Source of the DNA: Gyrodactylus bullatarudis | Lineage: Eukaryota > Platyhelminthes > Monogenea > Gyrodactylidea > Gyrodactylidae | Length of the DNA: 64,000 bases | NCBI GenBank assembly: GCA_012064415.1 | Contig: SSNU01000244.1 | Location: forward strand, 372,001 to 436,000 | Direction: 5' to 3' | Shown here: positions 18,795 to 30,700 of the stretch, one piece after another | Numbering within the stretch: the first letter of the stretch is position 1 | How the letters are laid out: each line of letters opens with the position of its first letter | The notes under the pieces: generated by a model | Told to the model about the DNA's origin: nothing | The model's input: only the letters and a program-made list of their open reading frames with translations | Database searches by the model: none | Made by a program: the position numbers and the translations under genes

Positions 18795-21700
18795 ATGGGT
18801 AAATTCATTCAACTATTTTTCTCTTTAGTTGAAATTGTAGAAGATCAACCACGCTCTGGTAACAGCATCAACATATTCCAGTTTCTACTCATCGGAGCAT
18901 GTTTTGTATCTGTAGAAAGTTTCTCGAAACTATCATTGAATTTGTACTTTGGCAAATCATGGTTTCTCATTATATATATACTATTCTTTCTGGTATTTGC
19001 GCCAGTGGTAATCTATTTACAATTCCGTTTCTCTGCTCAATACTCAAGAGGCCTTTTAAGTTTGCATGAAAAATATTCACCCTGGACAATTATTTTTACA
19101 ATAGCCACAATAATCTACAACTTTTACAATTTAATATTAAACTCTATCTCCATTGCATATTCTCTCAGTTATGTTTTCTTTAATTTTTTCCCCTGCGACA
19201 TGAAATATTGCAAGGGAGACAACTTTATTTGGGCATCCTGTGAAGCTAAATGGGCCGCTGGAAGTTGTGCAGTGTGAGTTTTGTTCTTTCCTCACTCTAT
19301 TATTTCGAATTTTATTTACAGTAGAATTATTAGGCTACCTTGCGAATAAGATATATATTATTTGCTGAGATTTAAAATTGTAATATTCAAATGACCATTT
19401 TGTTTGTTTTTTTTTCAATTCAGTACACTTGGGTTATTTTTGTTACATCTGGTTTTTATCAAAAATTTCATTCTTTTCGCTAGTAACGTAAATTAAACTT
19501 TACCTCTAACAGTTGCAAATCATGAAATATGTTACATTTACATTTTATGCCAAGTAGTAGTTTTCTCTACTAACATGAAAATTCTCTACATCTTCTTCTT
19601 GGGGAACTTGATTTACAATCTCGATCGCTTTGTTACCTCTCTAATTTATTTATTTAATCAGTTATCACTCTTGTGAATACTAGAATTCTCAGGCATTGGT
19701 CTTTATTGTTTTTCTACACACGCTTTCTTCACAAACTCTTTCAAACATGAAAATACTGTCCATATACTTTCATGATCTCAAACCTATCAGTTTTGTAAAA
19801 CAAAAATTTTGTCCAATCATATTAGAGAATAGTCTTGCATTTGAAGAAAGGATGGTAAAAGCACCTTTAGATGACCAATGGATGAGAAAAAACCACCTTT
19901 CATGGTTTAAAAAATGTATTTAACCAGTTTATCAGCTTTTAGAGAGAATTAAAACTCGGGAAAGAAGTCAAGTGGTAGGTTTAATGTATATTCAAATAAT
20001 TATGTACACAGTATTCCTTAAGATTAGTCTGGGTCTTTAGAATTGAACTGACTTTTAATATTTTAATTTCAGAGATGAGCCCAAGATTTTCTCGCATTCA
20101 ACTCCAGAGGAGAAATTCTTTATAAACTTTATCATTTCTCGTGAGTTAGCGCCGAATTTCATGAGCTCATTCCCGGAGTGGTTTCAGATTCCTGGCCTAT
20201 CTCTGTTGCCGTATTTCCTCGGTTGGTTCTTACTCATCCTCTTGGTGATTGGAGGTCTCAAATTCTTTACCACGGTAAGACATGAGAAAGATTAGACCCA
20301 AATTTTATAATGAAATATCTGAGCTATCCCAGGGTTCAAGGCTTCTAAATAATTATACATGAATTAAAAGTTTAAATTCTTTAGATATTATGGCAAATGA
20401 CCTTCTTGACTGAAAGAAATTACAAAAATCTCATTTTTTCATCAGTTTTCTGAAGTTTCAAAATTAACTCGATTTAAAAAATTTCAAGGTGCAAAAGGGG
20501 TCACCAATAGATACAAAAATGTTCGTTGCTAATTTAGGAAACACTCAGTTATTTTGTGAAGGTCTACATCCTACTTTCCGACCATTTTTACTGCTTGAAA
20601 ATTAATCAGAATGATCCGAGATCAGTTCAAATTGGTGTGTAAAATCCATTGTTATTCCCTTAGTTATTATACATACTGGTTCCGGTGTCTATTGGGACCT
20701 TAATTGGCTCCTTGGTCTACATTGTAGTCGAAAAGGAGACCTTAACGAAGCAGTCTTTTGCCTCATACATTGGCCAATTCTATAATACTCTGGTTTCTCG
20801 ACATTACATCAGCTCTTACATTTGGGATGAGTTTAACTACAAGCCACTCTATTGGGTAAGTTATATATGCTTCTAGAGATTCTTTTCCTCTTCAGGGTCT
20901 AGTCTCTACCATGGTGAATTTGACGTCAATCAGTCGGATATTTCATGGAATCTATCCGGTCATTGCAACCTGGTTGCCCGCAGGTAAAAAGACGAGACAT
21001 TTGTAAGTTGCTTCCACTCTTTCATTTCAAAATTAAAAGAAACCCTAAGTCTGTAACTCTCTTAAAACATTCTATTAAAAATAACCATTAGTCCATAACC
21101 ATTAAACTAGTAATCATTAAATTCTCAATCAATAAATAATAAATATACGCAGTTTATTGTACTGTTTTGATCTAGAAACAAAATCCTATCGAATTTTTTA
21201 GCCGCCTTGCACTGTCGTTTGGGTTTGAGCTCCATCTGAGCTTGTTCTGCCAACGCGTCCGCGTCCCGATTTGCAAGGTAAACGTCTGACTTATGAACTG
21301 TGTTTTTTGAGTGAGGAATAACTTATGACTTGTGAGGTTCCTTTCCCCCCTTCCTGACCCACGCCTCAAGCTGGGTTGAGCCATCTCTTAACCCGTTCCA
21401 ACCACTGGCCACGTGTTCTCCGATGAACAGTATCACTGAGAAGTGCCCTTTTGTGGGTTTGTGATTGTAGTGTGCCATGAACTGCAAAGGCGTTTTCTGA
21501 CCTTTGTCTAAGAACTCCTTGACTATCCTTACCGGAGCTTCCGTAGGTTCCTGTTCTGTTACTAGGTTCCTTGGATAGCCGTAGAGCGCGGCCAACCTCA
21601 TCAGCTTCTTCTTCGTCTCTTAAGCTGACAAATTAGCTAACTTCTCAGCGTATATTTAATTCGAATATGCATCAACAATCACCAATATGAGGTTGCTACC

Positions 21701-24700
21701 AAAGTGCGCTAAGTCTGGGTCCAATTTCTCTTGGGGCCCCGTGGTCTCTGGCCATGATATCAAGTCTTTTTTATGGCACACTCTGCCTTTCCTGATACAC
21801 GTTTCTCACGGGTTTGAATCTACGGAAGCCTTCTTCCACCGTTCTCAATCCAACCCTTTTTAATGTACTTCTTCACCTTTTTCAGTCTGATTTCTTTGAC
21901 TTCTCCGCTGACCTCCTTGGTAATTTTATTCACATCAGAGAGATTTGTGACAGTGTCGTAGTTCTCGTCTGCTGCCTTAGCTTTAGCACAGTTGATCGTG
22001 AACCTTGAGAATAAGTCCGATAGATAATTGTTCTCTCCTTTAACGTGTTCAATTTCGAAGTCGAAAGGCATCAATTTCAACCTCCATCTGGCGAGCCTGT
22101 TCGTTGTCATCTTAGGCTGTGACCCTGGTTTAAAAATGAACCTTAGAAGTTTTATGTCTGTCCTGATCACGAATCGGTCTTTTAGCTTTATCACTGGAGG
22201 CTACGAATTTTTCATCCAATATCTTAACCGGTAAGCAAAACTTGGATTACTTTTAATCTTTCTTTTTCCTCTATGATATGTTTTCACATACAAAACACTA
22301 TTGTTTTTAATCGTTTATTAAACAGCAAAAGTTTAAGAGGTGCTTATCGAAATTTTGTTTGTTCAATAAAATACCTTGACCAAACTTCCAACCCGTGGAA
22401 TTATCAGAATTTTTCCTGTAAATATATTTTTTATATAGTTGATAAATCAAAGTATTATTAGTAAGTTAAAAATACAAGTGTGAAAGTGAGTGCTTTAGGT
22501 AATAATTCCATCTGGGATTGTCTTATTTGGACGGTCAATGCTACAGCTGACTAGTACGAAAGAAACTCTCGGTGCATTTACGCGTGTTTCGTCCTCATTT
22601 GGACTCGGGAGTTTTGCATGGTAGTCCGAAGCTAATTCTAGCTGTAGTCTTGAATAACTTGGATATTTGTTAAATTGACTCTGTGGGTATTCATGAACTA
22701 CATCTTAATGAATAAATCTTTTTATAACACAGTTTTAGTATATCCATCGATATTTAATGAAGAAATCAATCTGGAATTTAAATATAAAAGTTCTGAGTGT
22801 AATTTCTTTACTCAAAATCGATATTTTTCAATGAGTATTCTTCCAACTCTACAGATCATGGAGCATGGTTTTATTCCTGGCTGGACTGCTGAACAACATT
22901 CCGATTCTCTTGATATTCATCTCGGCAATGTCTGACTTTGATGAGACCATATTACGCTGTCGGCTATCGGCTGGCTGGATGACACCCTTTACAATAATCA
23001 CTCATGTATTCACCAAGTTGAATACGAGAAAAATCATCTCCGGGACTTTTTTCATTGGCCTCTCAATCAGCTATCTTTTATCACAGGTAACTTTATACTC
23101 ATGCCTGCTTTTCTATAAACCGAATCTAAATTTGGTGATTAATTGTGCCATTTCTTGGCTCCTAAACGAGTTATCGGATTTAAAAAATATCAGACACATT
23201 TTCGACACATGCTTCAATACAAAATAATGCTTAGAATTGATAGTTCTATCAGAGAAGTTGGTACTAATAGTAATGTAGAGCAGAGTTTTTTTCTTGTTGC
23301 AATTGTATGCTTTAACAGATCATTATTTTTGAATTTTAGGCACTACTCTTTATTTGTACCATAGAGAATATTGTGTTACATTTGGGTAAATGGTCACAGA
23401 GTATTGATGAGCGAATATCAAAAGCCTACAACATCTCAACATATCTGATTGCCTTGTGTTTATCCCTGATTGGAATCATATTTATGACAAGTTCAGGGTA
23501 TTATTGGTACCGAATGGTCGACTGGTACAAGGATCGTTTATTCGCCTGCGTCATTCTTGCCCAATGTACCAGTATCCTAATTCTTTATTGTGAGTTTTTG
23601 ATTTGCAATCTTTACTGTATTATCATTGGTCAATTTACTTCTTGAATTTGATTGGACTAAAGTTTTATTAGCTATCATGACATTGAATCGAGTAGGCTGT
23701 AATTCAAGGCCTTTGAAAGCTTAAAATGTCTCGAATTTATAGCTATAAAATAAAAAAGAAAACTTCCAAAATTTGTCTGAAAACTAAATTAAACGTCTGA
23801 TCATTTATTTGAAAGCGCCATTGTGTTTGTGATTGTTTCAGTCAGTAGAAATTCAAGTGTAAAAAAACCCATATTGAAAGCAAATACCATTTAATATAAA
23901 TCTGTACACTCAGATCCAATTAACTCAATCTTTCAGTTCTTTTAATTTTTATACATATGAAATTCAACTATAGATGGGGGGATTGTCTTCTTACACCTGT
24001 AGATGTTAACAAATCGGACAAGCAAGTGTCAGATAATATTCAACTCTCTGTGGCAGATATATAGACAAACAACTCTTGTCCCGATTTCTTTGCGTCCCTT
24101 GAATATGGATATAAAGTAATCACCGTTTCTCGTTCTGGCCAACAACGTAATTGTTATTGTTGATAATGTAGTATTGTAATGACAAAACTAATTCTCTATT
24201 AAGTTAGAGAGATAGGGAACTATTGATTTATTCAAATTACTATACCTATGAAAGGGTTCTATACAGTTTGCTGACTGAGACATTCATTAGTGTATCGTTT
24301 GTATCGTTAAACAATCTCATCATGAATGAATGACGTTTAATGTATGTGTATATTCATTGAAAACCACTCTAAATATGTACAAATATATACATAGTTGTAG
24401 AAACTCTCTAAATGAGCAAATACTGTATCTCAAACCTCTACAAGATGTAATTATCTGTATGTTTATACTCAAGACAGGTTGATTTTTAGTCATCTCAACA
24501 TGTATAAAAAATGACTCATCTAGTATATTAGACAATGTATCTCACTGTTTTATCATCTTTTTCAACAGTTAAACATCAATCGTCAAGATTCGAGAGGCTC
24601 TGGTTGAAATCGATTTTCTCAATTCTTCACACTCTGGTTATGGTCACATTTGTGGTAAGTTCAACAAAGTAAATTTCATAATGATCCCTTAATGAACCCT

Positions 24701-25570
24701 TAAAAAGGGAGACAATCTTTTGCTGAAAGTTTGTCTCTTAAGAGGTCCCAAATTCATCGAGAGTAGCAGTAGTTTTGTTAGATTAAATAATTGTATCAAC
24801 TCTTTTGGCAAGGTCTCCTGGATCTGGTACGGAGTCTATGTTAATGAAGCACCTCCTGATCACAAGTGTGTGACATCTACAACACCTGATTACGACCCAT
24901 TAACAAAGGACGAGTATAAATTTATTGGCTGGCTTATTGCTTCGATGCCATTGATTCTGGGGACAATCATAGGGCTATTTGTAAACTCAAAGAATGCCCA
25001 GCTATCAGATACTCCAGTGAGTTACGCCCCCCTCCCTCTTATAACCAATTAATCCTCTAGGTCTGTTCCTATCTTATTCGCGGGGAAGTTGCCATTGAGA
25101 AAGCAAACGAAGACTACATTAGTCAGGAGAGGAACAGAGACATGATGGAACAGAAAACGTGCTTCCTTCCGCAGGCCAAAAGTTTTTCCCATACAAATCC
25201 ATTCTATGGCCCCTCGACTATGCTGCTGAATGACAAAGTTTACGAAAGAAATCGATACGTCCAATCTCCCAGTATCATTCCCCATGATCCGTATTTTTAT
25301 CAGGAGAGGAGATCCCATGTTGACTCCTACGAGGACCGGGATCCATATCGTATTAGATACCAGGATGAGTATAGCTCAATGAGTAGGAAGCCGGAGCAGC
25401 AATCCTACCGACAGTCACACTATTATCGTACCATGATGAGGGATGATGAACCCAAAATTGAATATCATCATAATTACATCGAGTCCTATCCGACGACAAG
25501 ACGACAACAACAAGGTGGCATTTACAAGACAAAAAGTTCCAATTCATATGAACTAAATCATGATTTTTAA
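18795..25570 (+). CDS. divergent SLC6-family (neurotransmitter:sodium symporter-like) membrane protein
   Basis: Nine exons: 18795-19273, 20073-20274, 20664-20855, 20896-21002, 22855-23086, 23340-23589, 24569-24654, 24813-25016 and 25061-25570. They splice in frame to 753 residues with about 12 hydrophobic segments. Placement, loop lengths and the extracellular CEAKWAAGSC pattern follow the SLC6 fold. However, TM1 reads LLIGACFVSVESFSKLSLN instead of the family's GxGNxWRFPY, so the residues that bind sodium and substrate are largely missing. It may be a non-transporting or altered-substrate paralogue. The C-terminal tail (about 150 residues) is rich in Tyr, Arg and Gln. Intron 4 (21003-22854) contains a gypsy fragment and a decayed hammerhead SINE; intron 8 is 44 nt. 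It converges on V-ATPase B. Confidence 0.75.
21172..22194 (-). mobile_element. Ty3/gypsy fragment inside intron 4 of the transporter
   Basis: The frame 21820-22194 contains the RNase H end of a gypsy-type polyprotein: FVIRTDIKLLRFIF, LARWRLKLMPFDFEIEHVKG and NNYLSDLFSRF (the connection and C-terminal RNase H pattern). Further frames at 21323-21601 and 21172-21384 continue on the same strand, with a YGYPRNLVTEQ block, but are broken. No LTRs found. The insertion is antisense to the host gene and lies wholly in its intron. Confidence 0.75.
22500..22645 (-). repeat. decayed copy of the hammerhead SINE
   Basis: The plus strand shows GACTAGTACGAAAGAAACT, TTTACGCGTGTTTCGTCC and TTTGGACTC, matching the SINEs at 11890-12452. 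On the minus strand the ribozyme keeps stem II (GTCC/GGAC), GAAAC and GTA, but the core CTGANGA has become CTCCCGA and stem I no longer pairs. It is expected to be catalytically dead. Confidence 0.6.
23195..23280 (+). repeat. repeat family D copy 1
   Basis: Block CGACACATGCTTCAATACA, AAATAATGCTTAGAATTG, then TTCTATCAGAGAAGTTGGTA. It recurs near 41895-41950, 52265-52340 and, inverted, at 55240-55315. It lies in intron 5 of the transporter. Confidence 0.6.
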
Positions 25571-26042
25571 CTACTATCATTATTTCCTTGATTATTGAAT
25601 AAATTTTATTATTATTTTGCAAAATAATTTATTCAATTAAAAATTACTTGGAATTACTATAAAGTAGTTTTGTTATTATTATTTCAATATAGATTATTGT
25701 ATTGATTTTATTATTAGCTCAGGGACAAGTGTTAACCTTTGATCCTTGTTTTATAGGAGAATATTGACCCATGAATGAAAGAAACAGTGAATAGATAAAT
25801 AAATTCATTTAATTTCTAACAATATTCTTATTTAAATAATAATTGGAATTCATTCTTTGGAACAAATATTAAATCAAGATTGACTCGGTCAAAAGTGAAA
25901 ATTATCACGATTTTGTTTTACTTTGAAATAGGATTGTAGTCTTTAAAATACAAGATAAATATATATCAATATATCATTATTGTTGTTATTATTATGCACC
26001 TTGAACGAAGTATTAATCATACAAACGTTGTCTATCACTTGG
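25571..26042. other. convergent 3' flanks of SLC6-like gene and V-ATPase B
   Basis: AT-rich. GAATAAATTTTATTATTATT at 25598-25617 can serve as a polyadenylation region for the plus-strand gene. No gene seen. Confidence 0.4.
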
Positions 26043-27573
26043 TTAATCATGAGTAGCTGAATTACGTGGATAGTGCTTTTCAAGAACATTGTGTGGAATA
26101 CGCTTGAGAAGCTCTTTCGGGAAGATTCTTAACAATTCCCAGCCAATGTCTAAAGACTCGAAGATGGTTCTATTCTCATAGGCACCTTGGGAGATAAAGT
26201 TTTTCTCGAATTTATTCAAAAACTCAAGGTACAACAAATCTTCACTGCTAAGGGCTTCCTCACCGACAACTGCCTTCATGGCTTGTACGTCCTTGCCAAT
26301 AGCATAGCAGGCATACAGTTGGTTGGAGACATCAGAATGATCCTCTCTTGTCATATCCTTACCAATGGCCGATTTCATAAGACGAGATAATGAAGGCAAC
26401 ACATTGATTGGTGGATACAACTGACGATTGTGAATTTGTCGATCAATGTAAATTTGTCCTTCGGTAATATACCCAGTCAGATCGGGAATAGGGTGGGTAA
26501 TATCATCATTAGGCATAGTGAGGATAGGAATTTGAGTAATTGAACCACCACGGCCTTCGACACGCCCAGCTCTTTCATAAATGGTTGCCAAATCAGTGTA
26601 CATGTAACCAGGGAAACCACGACGACCGGGTACTTCCTCTCTAGCAGCAGATACCTCTCTCAAGGCTTCCGCATAAGAGCTCATATCTGTCAAGATGACT
26701 AGCACGTGTTTCTCACATTGATACGCCAAATATTCAGCCGTTGTGAGGGCAATTCTGGGTGTAATGATTCTCTCGATAGTTGGATCATTGGCCAAATTCA
26801 AAAACAGACACACATTTTCCATAGAACCGTTCTCCTTAAAGTCTTGCATGAAGAAACGAGCAGTTTCCATGTTGACACCCATTGCAGCAAAAACAATGGC
26901 AAAATTGTCTTCCTTCTCGCCATCCTTTACACCCTTATCGGTGGTTTTTACTAAACCGGCTTGCCGACAAATTTGAGCGGCAATTTCATTGTGAGGTAGA
27001 CCGGAAGCAGAAAAAATGGGAATCTTTTGTCCACGAGCAATTGAGTTCATTACATCAATGCTGGAAATGCCAGTCTGGATCATTTCTTCAGGATAAATAC
27101 GCGACCATGGATTGATTGGTTGACCCTATGAGAATAAAATGAAAAGAAGAATAAATTACTTGGATATCTAGAAAATCTTCTGCCATAATTGAAGGGCCTT
27201 TATCTTTGGGTTTACCAGAGCCGTTGAAAACTCTGCCGAGCATATCCTCTGAGACAGGAGTTCTCAAAATATCTCCAGTGAATTCACAGCAAGTGTTTTT
27301 TGCATCTATTCCACTTGTTCCTTCGAATACCTGTACGACTGCTTTATCACCAGAAACTTCAAGGACTTGTCCACTTCTTGTGCTCCCATCTGATAGAGTT
27401 AACTTGACAATTTCGGCAAATTTTGGGAATTTGACCTTGTCAAGGATCACTAGAGGTCCATTGACACCAGAAACAGTTTTATAGTCTAGAATGAGAAAAG
27501 TTTATTTACTTAATCGAGGCTGAGATATGTAATCCCGCACCACAGCCTCTGTATGAACTTGATTCATCGTCAT
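26043..27573 (-). CDS. ATP6V1B: V-type proton ATPase catalytic-sector subunit B
   Basis: Three exons: 27573-27510, 27485-27160 and 27125-26043, with introns of only 24 and 34 nt, giving 490 residues, the usual length. Conserved blocks include [80 protein letters not shown] and [20 protein letters not shown]. Subunit B forms the non-catalytic nucleotide-binding sites of the V1 hexamer, which acidifies vesicles and pumps protons across plasma membranes. Both introns keep the frame: PRL joins NYKTVSG, and FLDIQ joins GQPINPW. Identity to other animal proteins looks very high. It is head-to-head with GIT (164 bp between starts). Confidence 0.97.
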
Positions 27574-27737
27574 CTTACTTCCTTTCCTTCAAATCAACAA
27601 CAGCTAATGTTGTGATTATAACAAACTAGAAAATGAGAACTACAAATTGTTTAAATATTGACTGTGCTGTACAATTTTGAAACACGTTTCATTTTTTGGA
27701 TATTTTGTACAGGAATGACAACATTAATTTTTTTTGA
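27574..27737. promoter_or_regulatory. compact bidirectional promoter V-ATPase B / GIT
   Basis: 164 bp separates the two opposite start codons, so both promoters and leaders must overlap or lie in this gap. No element is called. Confidence 0.45.
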
Positions 27738-30700
27738 ATGGACTTAGAAGAAATCAATTGCAGTGATTGTGATGCTCCTGAGCCAAGGTGGGCTTCAATC
27801 AATCGTGGAGTTCTACTCTGTGATGAATGCTGCTCAGTTCATCGTCAGCTAGGACGTTATGTTAGTCAAATTAAGCACATTCAATTCTCGAATTGGCGTC
27901 CTACACAGCTTGCAATGTTTAACTACTTGGCCAAAGCAAATGTCAATCGTTTTTGGGAGCATACAATCTATGAGAAAATTCTTCACAAGAAACAATTATC
28001 CAAGAATGAAGTCAAACCCAAACCAAATGACCCTTTGCCAACTAAAAAAAGAGAGTTTATCATTGCTAAATATTCCTCCTTGTCTTTCATGCAAAAGCCA
28101 CAAAAGTTAAAGTTGAATGATCTCAACCAACAGCTTCATGCATCCGTCAGAACTGGAGTCTTAGAGACAAGTCTTCAACTGTTGGCTTTGGGAGCTAATC
28201 CTAATGTCTTGCATCCATCCAAAGGGACTTCTGCTGTTCATCATGCCTGTGAAAATGACCAGATTGGCCAATTGGAATTATTAATTATTTATGGGGGAGA
28301 TATCTGCTCTCGGGACCTAAAGAATCGAAATGCATTTGATGTGAGTTTTCCTATTTCCCAGCTTTTTACCTAATCTCTCACTTAGACTCTTCACTCTAAA
28401 GTGTATTGAAACCTGTATGCGAACGGAATGATTGATTTTTCTTTTTCATTTATTTTTTCGCAAAACATCAAATTAACAAATCAGTATTAAAGAAATAGTA
28501 TCTTTTTATTGTCTATATATATGTAGAAGAATTGTATTACTTTTGGTGATCGATAAATTTGTGAACCTGACGAAAGAAAAACAATAGAAAAAGTTCAAGA
28601 AATAACTGACTCATTAAAAAATTTTGTGTAGATTTTGCTCTCTACTGATATCATCAGACTAAAATATTCGCAAAATGGGTATAGTTTGTTTCAATCTCAA
28701 AGTATCGAATAGGTTTAATATTATTATTATCAAAATAACTTTTTTTCCTCTCTTGTGGGGGGGGGGAACTGTATTATTCCGATTGTATATTTGCTAGTGT
28801 ATTCTTGTTTGTACTTATTTGTATTCTTTTCGAACCTCAATCAGATTCTGGTATACAGATACAAATTGGGATGAATTACTTTTGAAATTTTGCAGCATAT
28901 TTATTTGCAATATGTATCCATGAACATTTAGTTGTTATTAACAAAAGATTTTCATTCAAGTTAAATTACAAATTCACTTGATTGGCGCCTTCTTTATCGC
29001 ATTTACTTGTGGATATATATTGCTGGACTAATGAATCAGTTCTGTTCAGGCCACTTGAACCCAAAACTCTAGAGATGATAACATCTTGATGGAAAAATAC
29101 TCTTGCAGGAATAGTATGAATAAAAATTTTAGGTTAATTTTTCCTACACTATAAATATAGCCTATCGTATCCTGACTCTAATAAGACTAATCTTGTTTCC
29201 TCTCTACAAGTCCCAACCAATGCCTAGATTATACAAGGTATAAAGTTGAAAATATCTTCTTAATACAATATAATTAGATATCACAGTGTGTGAGACCAAT
29301 CTGTATAAAAACAAGTATAATTAAACAAGTGGAGATCTATAGTACACTGTTGGTTATTGAGATACGTCTCATATGTCAATCTCAAGCATATATAATATAT
29401 ATATTTCATCATTCTTCCAATTTTATTCGAGAGTCTTTTTCTTCTTACCATATCTTCAAAACATCGAAATAATTATATTTAAATTAGCATCAAGAATAAA
29501 CTCATGATGCAACCACGAAAAGAAAGAATAAATTGATTCAACTATGGAACTGTTATTGCTCCTTTTATTGCTTTTCTTGAGAAAAAAATACACTGTTGAA
29601 TGCCTAATTCGACATGGTATAATGAATACCAACTATAGGGAGTTACTAACTCCTAATACACATATCCTTGATAAACAATATTTATTTATGGGTTAAATCT
29701 CTTCTTGTCTACTAGACTTGGTAATTAGACTACAGAGGAAAGGATTTACAAGTTGATTTCATATTTCTATTTCTTCTCTAAATTCAATCTATTTGTATTC
29801 CTGTATGATTTATCCTTTACTAAGAAGAAGAAGAAGAAGGTTTTCGACTATCTCAGCACCGAAAGGTCTGCAAGAGGTCTTGCTACTTTTAATCATCACA
29901 ATTTCGTCTAGATGTTGAACTTTTCCCAGCCTTAATCTCTTTTTAAAGATAATCACAAATTAAGCATTTTTTCATATGAAACCATAAGTTTTCGAGTTTG
30001 TTCTGATATACAAAATCCCAATTGAAAATGCCAATTTTTGAACACGCGCCATGATCTTTTAAATGAATTTTACTACAAGAAAGGACAAAATTAATCTTTT
30101 TGAATAGTTTTAGAATTCATAATCATAATTTTGAACCAAGTAGTTCTTCAGGGAGCTGTTCGGCATAGATTGACTATAACGTTGTTCGCTTGCTACCTGC
30201 TATGTTGTCTTCTGGCTTGTATTGGTCTATCTGTAGAAAAAGAAAGGCGAGATAAAGGTGTATTATCAGGGTAATCTAAATGTTTTTTATTCTAATCTTA
30301 ATTTTAATTTTTTTTTCAAGTGATGAATTATATTATCAGAGTTATTACTCTAATAATTCTGATTTCTATAACAATCACTGTAATTTTTATAATCCTTATT
30401 CCTTAAGAAATACTACACCTTTCTCTCCCCTTTCTTTTTCTACAGATAGACCAATACAAGCCAGAAGACAACATAGTCAGGTAGCAAGCGAACAACGTTA
30501 TAGTCAAGTTTTAGAATTATTCTGAATAAAAATAGGACTTATTATTTTAAAACCGTCAAAACTCAAAGAAAAAATTGATAGAACACCAGGATTCAAAGTT
30601 ATATTTAAAATCATAAAAGCTTAGGATATATGCCCTGTTTTTTATCAATCGGGTTTCATCAAAGACCGTTTGTTAAAAACAAGGGAATTTATATTTTTAA

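Noticed and set aside
28761..28770. G-quadruplex or switch element at the poly-G run
   Set aside because: A single homopolymer tract, without four G-tracts; no basis for a function.
29821..29840. CRISPR or structured tandem repeat
   Set aside because: Simple AAG microsatellite only; no spacer structure anywhere in the window.
30280..30525. 81-aa frame
   Set aside because: Falls within repeat family C and has low-complexity composition; not a gene.
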